From positions 1-57,296 of the forward strand of contig OUQQ01000047.1 in assembly GCA_900404475.1 (NCBI GenBank): DNA of 57,296 bases, read 5' to 3'. The notes under the pieces are model-generated. The model was not told where the DNA came from. It ran no database searches and saw only the letters and a list, made by a program, of their open reading frames with translations. Origin of the DNA: Spongospora subterranea. Taxonomy: Eukaryota > Endomyxa > Phytomyxea > Plasmodiophorida > Plasmodiophoridae. Positions 51,643 through 57,296 of this stretch are shown piece after piece (within the stretch, counting starts at the first letter, position 1; each line of letters starts with the position of its first letter). Position numbers and translations under genes: made by a program.

Positions 51643-52284
51643 TTATCTAAATAATTATAGCTATGGGATCGTTTGTCCTGTCAGTTACACTACCGTAACC
51701 TCCCAATATCACTGTGACTTTCAGGCGAACACGTTTCTTTGATATCTCTCGCTGTGCCTGAGGCAACTCTGGGGATTGCCTTTCGATGTTTGGTTCACTT
51801 TTTCTCGTTGGAATCGCGCATGGTAGTTTTAGTTAAAGTGTGAAAAAAAAATCCTTTCACACAAGCGTTCCTCAGCCAGGTCAAATAGATATCATCTTGC
51901 TAAGGCATTATTGATGTGGTGGCAGTTCAATTTCACCATAAGCTTTCAAGTGCCTGCAAGGCCCGCATCGATTTTTCAATCAATCTGGACGAATTTGCGA
52001 TGACCATCGCACGTTCGGTAGATAGGAAGCGCTGATGATCTTAGGTCAAACCAGACACGAATGCAAAAGCCTCAGAAATGAGCGATAGCAATGCAGCAAG
52101 CTGGGATTGCCCACCTTTCGATTACGAACTTCGGCGAAGTCGATCGCATCGATAGAGAGTAGATTGATATCAATTATTCCACGATCCGGTTATCAGCACG
52201 TGCCGATGAATTATGTATTCAAATTCATTGACCGTATCTTCAAATCGCACTAGCTCGTGTTGTAGATTTGATATATATTAAGAA
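51643..52284. other. intergenic stretch between convergent genes
   Basis: It holds the 3' flanks of the CW-ARID gene (+) and the membrane protein gene (-). No coding frame or repeat is evident. Confidence 0.45.
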
Positions 52285-53282
52285 CTATGTAGTGACTTCT
52301 GTGGACATGATGGATTCGGTCGGCAAACTATTCCCTTTTTGCTGTACCTTCGACGCGACGTACTCCAACGGCACCGACTGCCGCCACATTATGGTTGGGA
52401 TCAGTTTGGCGAAGACCGCCAAGGATATATACAAGGCGAGTAATCGAGTGACCAGAATGGTGACGAAATGCGGTATGGAGTTCTCCAACGACGCGATCAT
52501 TTCAATAGCCAGAACCATAACCATCGACGAGAATTCGATGCCCATCTTGATAAACACCAGCTTCAGGATAAGCATCGAACTCTGACCAGATTGAACCAGC
52601 TCAGATTGGCGATAGAACCTGACGAATCCCCTCAGCCCTTTGTACACGATGTACAGAAACGACGCCATGAGGATAACGGAGGAAAGGAAGTTGGCAGCGC
52701 CTGACACCCCTGGCGATACTGGCGCTGTCGCACACGAAAACGATGTCCTGTTCGTTGGTTCCTTGACGTATCCGGTGTTGGTTATGATATAGATAACTCC
52801 GGTCGTAAACTCTGATACATAAAACCCCTGCAATATTCAGAACATTTCCAACGAACAACGATTTGGCGTCTTTACAATACCATCAGGGCAATCGTTAGAC
52901 GAGTCTGGATTTTCGGTTCCATGGCGTACAGAACGTACGCGACGCGGTTGAGAAATATCAGTTGTCCAGCGTTGAACCCTGTTGATCTGGTTTAGAATAC
53001 CGTCGTTGGCGAACGAACAGGAAATTTCTAACCGAACAGATCGAATGTGAGGTTATATGGACAAAATGAGGCGTTGATCAAGGGAATAAATGCAGAAAAC
53101 AGCGAGACGAAGGTGGCGAACATATCCAATGTGGCGAGTTCCAGTAAGATTCGCGTCTGCTGAGTCGTGTCCCGGATGTAGACGTTGTAGATCGCCAAGA
53201 CGGCGAACGCAACTGTGTGCACACATAGTACGATATTCGCCGGCAAAAGATGGAGTCGGAAGCTGTCCTGTACGAATGTCAT
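52285..53282 (-). CDS. multi-pass membrane protein of unknown function
   Basis: Exons 53282-53033, 52978-52881 and 52827-52285 give 296 residues with about seven hydrophobic segments, among them IVLCVHTVAFAVLAIYNVYI, LDMFATFVSLFSAFIPLI, FLNRVAYVLYAM, VIYIITNTGY, FLSSVILMASFLYIVYKGL, FSSMVMVLAIEMIASL and LLALYISLAVFAKLIPTIMW. There is no cleavable-looking signal peptide. The C-terminal tail is short and Ser/Thr-rich. The seven-helix layout is compatible with a receptor-like or TOM1-like protein, but I see no diagnostic motif. The start at 53282 is the first ATG in an open frame; an upstream exon is possible. Confidence 0.65.
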
Positions 53283-53489
53283 TTCATACAATGATGATTA
53301 TTGTGGTCCTCTGATTGGCGACACACCCCTAGCCGATCGCACCGAAAGAAGCCGTTTCGACAAAACAAATTTCCGAGATAGAGTTCGTTGGACACTTAAT
53401 GGCGATTTGTCGGGTCCAAATTAGTAGTCAACTCAGTGGTCAAAACAGTACCTTCAATCCACGACGATGATCTCTCGTACAGCTCGTTC

Positions 53490-53532
53490 CACAACTGAAC
53501 ATCAGTTGTTCAACATCAGTTGTTCAGTTGTG
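53490..53532. repeat. short perfect hairpin with internal direct repeat
   Basis: CACAACTGAACA at the left is the exact reverse complement of TGTTCAGTTGTG at the right. Between them CATCAGTTGTTCA occurs twice in tandem. It lies in non-coding sequence at the border of the mobile-element zone. Confidence 0.75.
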
Positions 53533-53655
53533 AAACTACAGGAATATCAGCGCCCTGTCGATCAGTCCCATTCGACGTTGATTGAAATTGCTTGATAAAA
53601 TTTGCACTTAACCATCGACAAAATGGTTTTTGAATAGAGTGCCCTTAATGTTGGA

Positions 53656-54018
53656 GTGCCCAAAAAAGCATATTTCAAACCAGGTCTGGCACTAACAGAT
53701 CCCGATAAATGGTTTTATGATCAACATGAAGGTAAGGCTGTGCATCTTTACAATCGAAGGATCCTCCGAAATAATGGGAAGACTTCATTCGAGGGCATAG
53801 CATGGCCGGCGTCCATCGATGAATCATCTATGGAAGCAACGTGTGGTATAGGATTCCTGATCAGTTACGTCGTAAATGTGATGAACGTGCAGCGACAGCC
53901 ATTATGTTGGGTTGATGTTCTCGTCAGAAGGCTTGGAGTATCGAGCGATATGGAAGTATTCGATGAAGCATGCTTTACCTTTGCAAAACATCATTTCAGA
54001 TGGATATACCGCGACTGA
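53656..54018 (+). CDS. open frame of unknown origin in the repeat zone
   Basis: A 120-codon frame with protein-like composition (PKKAYFKPGLALTDPDKWFY, FEGIAWPASIDESSMEATCG). Its first codon is not necessarily the true start. No motif recognised. It sits between the membrane gene and a Penelope-like reverse transcriptase and may belong to an element. The frames 53912-54139 and 54171-54404 beside it are equally anonymous. Confidence 0.25.
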   Translation: MPKKAYFKPGLALTDPDKWFYDQHEGKAVHLYNRRILRNNGKTSFEGIAWPASIDESSMEATCGIGFLISYVVNVMNVQRQPLCWVDVLVRRLGVSSDMEVFDEACFTFAKHHFRWIYRD

Positions 54019-54857
54019 TGATGAAGCGATGGTATTTCTGATGCTAGGGAAGGATTGTTTATCCCACAATTCGAATTCAACAGCAGCTAGTTATCCTGAC
54101 GAAGACGCTGAAATCAAAGTTCGAATCATGCAACCCTAACCAGCACGAGGATCCTCTTCATCATCAACCTATGGGGATAGAACCTTTTGACCGATTTCTC
54201 CATTCATACCCCCACCGTGATCAAAGTAAAACCAATCAGAATAAGGCTCGTCGTTTTCAGCATCAACTTCTGCGTGCCAGATCAGTTAGCAGTGGTTCCA
54301 TTTCTTCACATACATCATCACCATTATCTCAGTTAGCGCCTTCCCATGGATCGGATTCTTCTTTCACACCGACACTGTCATCTCAATTGGTTCTGACTCA
54401 GTAGATGAAATATCTCCAAAGTTGGTCTATTGCCTTCATACGATTCCGGCATCTTGCCGAGGTAATCTTTCAGTTGGTTTTGCGCTCCTTGCCGACTTTG
54501 GGGGTTTTCCCCGTTGGCCATGGATTGTTCAATAATGGGTATTCAGAAGGAAGCGATATGATGATTGTCACCAGAGGGGCTGCTGTTGACGATTATCAGG
54601 AACCGTACCCTGATGATACTCAATAAACGGTTCCATCCGAACTAGGCCATGATCAGTTCTGAAAACGTCTTGTTCGGTTAATTGGGCACCGTTTTTTTAA
54701 TCAGATTCGTGACCGTTTGTCCAGACCTGTCCAGACCCACACTTTTTTCCTTTACCGCTCTGTACCTTTACGCTTTGTCCGTTAACGCTCCGTTCCTGGT
54801 GACAACCATCTTATTGCTTTCCTTCTGTATACCCAATGTTGAGCAATTGAGAAAACT

Positions 54858-55613
54858 ATGACCAACGGGGAATCCCCCCTAACTCGACAAGGAGCGCAAA
54901 ACCAACTGGAAGATGCCCTGCCAAGGTTGCACATCATCGCATGGAAGCCGAAAACCGCATCGCCAATTTTGCTAACCCAGAACGAGATGTTAATGAAGCA
55001 ACAGGATCACGACCCTCCCCGAACTCCAGCGAAACCGACTTTTTCGACAGTCCAGGTTCTAGCCAGCAAAGACCTCAAGCTCAAGATGCCGGAATCGTAT
55101 GTAGATGGCGACGACATCTTCCATCAAGTAAAAGACATCGCAATGGGCTCCAAATCTGCCGTCCAATGCTCCAACCTTTGCTTAGATTCGTTCGACCATC
55201 ATTTCGCTAGCAAAACTATTGCACACCGCAGATATACTGACGATATAGTTTTCATCGTTTCAGGTTTCAAAGATCAAATACGACTTCTGCTAAAACAGAT
55301 GAAATTCCATATTCCCAACATCAAACTGACGTGGTCCTACTCTCAATCTCAGATCGATTTTCTCGGCGATACTATAATGAAGAATGCTGACGGGAACATC
55401 AGATTGACGACTTTTGCTAAACCCAATAGCTCATTTCAATACCTACCGCCGCATTCTGCTCATCCTCCTGCTACTATCAAAGACTATATTAAAGGCGAGC
55501 TTATCCGCCTCTGCCGTTACAATAGCACGCTCGATGACCCACTCTCTGCCTGCCTCCCCCTACACTCAGATATCGATAGCAAAAATATAAGATCTTGTTT
55601 CAACATACTGTAA
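54858..55613 (+). mobile_element. Penelope-like element reverse transcriptase fragment
   Basis: A 251-codon uninterrupted frame. It carries KDIAMGSKSAVQCSNLCLDS, the catalytic box AHRRYTDDIVFIV (YxDD as YTDD), LTWSYSQSQIDFLGDTI and TTFAKPNSSFQYLPPHSAHP. The order of motifs (GSK-type box, RYxDDIF, FLDTxI, KPT/N--QYL--S-HP) is that of Penelope-like reverse transcriptases. The N-terminal fingers and the GIY-YIG endonuclease are not seen, so the element is truncated. The catalytic aspartates are present. Confidence 0.7.
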
Positions 55614-55899
55614 AGATGAGGGCTCCTCCTGAGTTTTTCAAAGATCTTGGTGTTTTGCTTACCGAATTTATAGACCGTATTCGTTTGGGGAAGGATCGGC
55701 CTGTCAAATTTCACAGCATTGGAGTTAGTTTTGAACCCGGGTTCCATTCCGATTTTTGCGAAACCACGACGTATGTCTCCCTTGGCCTCTCGGTATCTTT
55801 AGACGTTAGTGCAAGAATTAACACAGTGCAATCTTGGCAATCACTATTATCATTCCTCTTGAGCTCTACCGGCGTTTGTTGTAAATGCGGAGACGAAAC

Positions 55900-56350
55900 C
55901 AATGATGGTGGAGGATATGATTCCAGTGAATAAGTTTCTCCAATCTCAGCAATTCCCGATGCCGTACCTTCACACGTTGGGTTCTTATACCTCTGGTTCG
56001 TCGTGTTTTTTCACTCTGGATGCAGTGAAAGGTTATTGGCTGTTCCTGTTTTTTCCGGCTATCTGGATTGTCACAGTTTTTTTATCACCCCCGTTGGTGT
56101 TTATACTCCTACCAGACTGGCACAGGAAACTGCAATGGGGTGTTTGCGTCTCAGCGAGGAATGTGCCTAACAAACTTTTAGTATTGCTTGATGATGTTCT
56201 GGGATTCGCCACGAGTTTTAAAATTTTATTATTGCCTGTGAGGAAGGTTTTAGAGAGATGTCGACAGTTTGGTCTCAAGCACAATGCCCTTAAGTGTGAG
56301 TTTTTCCTATTACAGTATGTGCCAAATTGTGTGGTCGGATACAGGCCTTA
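55900..56350 (+). mobile_element. degraded gypsy-type reverse transcriptase fragment, plus orientation
   Basis: The frame contains VNKFLQSQQFPMPYLHTL, FFTLDAVKGYW (the F-T-D-KGYWQ box of gypsy reverse transcriptases), NKLLVLLDDVLGFA with the LDD catalytic core, and VLERCRQFGLKHNALKCEFF. The stretch between the two halves is poorly conserved and shortened. No intact element boundaries are visible. Confidence 0.65.
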
Positions 56351-56554
56351 ATCAATTTCCAGCCACCAACAACTGGAGCTCATCTCATGCAATTCGTATT
56401 TGCAGTGACGTGGCAATCATCCTCTATCCCAAATTGGTCTTGCGTAATTGCTCCTTTACGACAAATTTGGAATGATGACTTTTCCCAGGATTTCAAACTG
56501 TCATTGAGTCAATTAAAGAAGCTGTTACTTTGGAGTATTCAAATTAAGATTTGA

Positions 56555-57238
56555 TTATTCCCATATGCTACAGTTACCTTCGAAAAGGGGGAATGTGCTA
56601 CCGTACCGTAAACAGATCTTACCCTGATTATTGAATAAACGACTCTTCCTTGCCTCTATCTCCCTCTCGTACGTTCCGCTACTTTCAAATTCCAATGGGC
56701 ATAGAGTCATCGCATTGACAAAGCGCGAATTTGGCAATACTGGTTGTTGAAGATTGCGGTCGGAACTCTCAGCAAAGTCAGGGTGACGTGACAATGCATC
56801 TGGCTTTTGAGAAAAGGACCCTGCACGAGGGCGGATGACAAAATCAAATTCTTACAGAAATAATGACGATCGCGCTTGTCGACGCTTTGACGTCATGAAC
56901 CACTCGAGATTTTTGTGATTGCTTAGCACGAGGATAGGGGTACTTGAGCCGTCAACATAATGGCGCCATGTCTGGAAACAAGTAACGATCGACAATTGCT
57001 CCTTGTCATATGGAGTATTTCGTAGGTCAGCTCAGCTGGTGTTAGCTTTCGTAAATAAGAAGCCACAGGGTGTAATTCATTCTGATGCTGTTGAGAGAAA
57101 ATAGCGCCCAGAGCAAAATCTGAAACATCAGCTTCAATAACGGTTTCTAAGGTAGGGTCAAAATGTTTCAAAACGGGCGCCTGGACGAATGCGGACTTCA
57201 AGGTTGAGAATGCACGAGCTGTTGATGGGGTCCATTAA
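56555..57238 (-). mobile_element. gypsy-type RNase H and connection region, minus orientation
   Basis: From right to left: LKSAFVQAPVLKHFDPTLET, EADVSDFALGAIFSQQHQNE (RNase H core with the D-SD-ALGA pattern) and [19 protein letters not shown], then after a frame break KPDALSRHPDF, the conserved ADALSR box between RNase H and integrase. The element runs toward the window interior, head-on to the plus-strand fragment at 55.9-56.35 kb. Frame breaks near 56.85-56.92 kb show it is not functional. Confidence 0.75.
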
Positions 57239-57296
57239 AAGGCGACATTATTCCTGGTTAATACATGTAGAGGATGACTGATGTGAGAAATAGTTC

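Overview
This is a stretch of nuclear genome from a eukaryote, most likely a unicellular one. Nearly every conserved protein is split by spliceosomal introns. I could place about 75 introns by joining conserved protein segments in frame. Most are 45-60 nt, many carry a CTNAC or TACTAAC-like branch motif close to a YAG acceptor, and several exons are tiny (11, 14, 19 and 23 nt). A calcium-dependent protein kinase with a built-in calmodulin lobe points to an alveolate, stramenopile, rhizarian or plant-lineage protist rather than an animal or a typical fungus. The dense, very short introns would fit a cercozoan or phytomyxid-like genome, but the species cannot be fixed from this window.

Layout. 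0-12.6 kb: a partial unknown gene (-), a phosphopantetheine adenylyltransferase fused to an HD-type hydrolase (+), a CDPK (+), an ARF GTPase (-), a 1341-residue largely disordered protein (-) and the cytochrome oxidase assembly factor COA5/PET191 (-). 12.6-15.3 kb: no gene, but a large imperfect inverted repeat. 15.3-19.3 kb: a small secreted protein and several uncertain genes. 19.3-33.6 kb: a dense block of housekeeping genes. It holds a six-EF-hand protein, an AGPAT5-like acyltransferase, a BRWD/PHIP-type WD40-bromodomain protein, a Nab2/ZC3H14-type zinc-finger protein (all +), an AMPK gamma subunit and glycine cleavage H protein (both -). 34-38.5 kb: a secreted jelly-roll-like protein, the spliceosomal protein ZMAT2/Snu23 and an unknown gene (all -).

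37.5-45 kb is a repeat and mobile-element zone: copied exon fragments of neighbouring genes, a tandem repeat, a hAT remnant, a truncated Ty3/gypsy element, a transposase-like zinc ribbon, an inverted repeat, and one intact-looking glutaredoxin. 45.4-53.3 kb returns to normal genes: mitochondrial EF-G2 (-), RNA polymerase III subunit RPC7 (+), a CW-ARID chromatin protein (+) and a multi-pass membrane protein (-). 53.5-57.3 kb is again mobile-element debris: a Penelope-like reverse transcriptase and pieces of two gypsy elements facing each other.

The genes are not operonic and show no shared pathway. Loose themes are calcium signalling (CDPK, six-EF-hand protein), mitochondrial function (COA5, EF-G2, GcvH) and chromatin/RNA (BRWD, CW-ARID, Nab2-like, ZMAT2, RPC7). 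The most unusual items are the PPAT-HD fusion, the six-EF-hand fusion, the CW-ARID architecture, the ARF insertion, the inverted repeat at 12.9-13.6 kb and the copied gene fragments at 37.6 and 39.2 kb. Exon boundaries are my own manual joins and have not been checked against transcripts.
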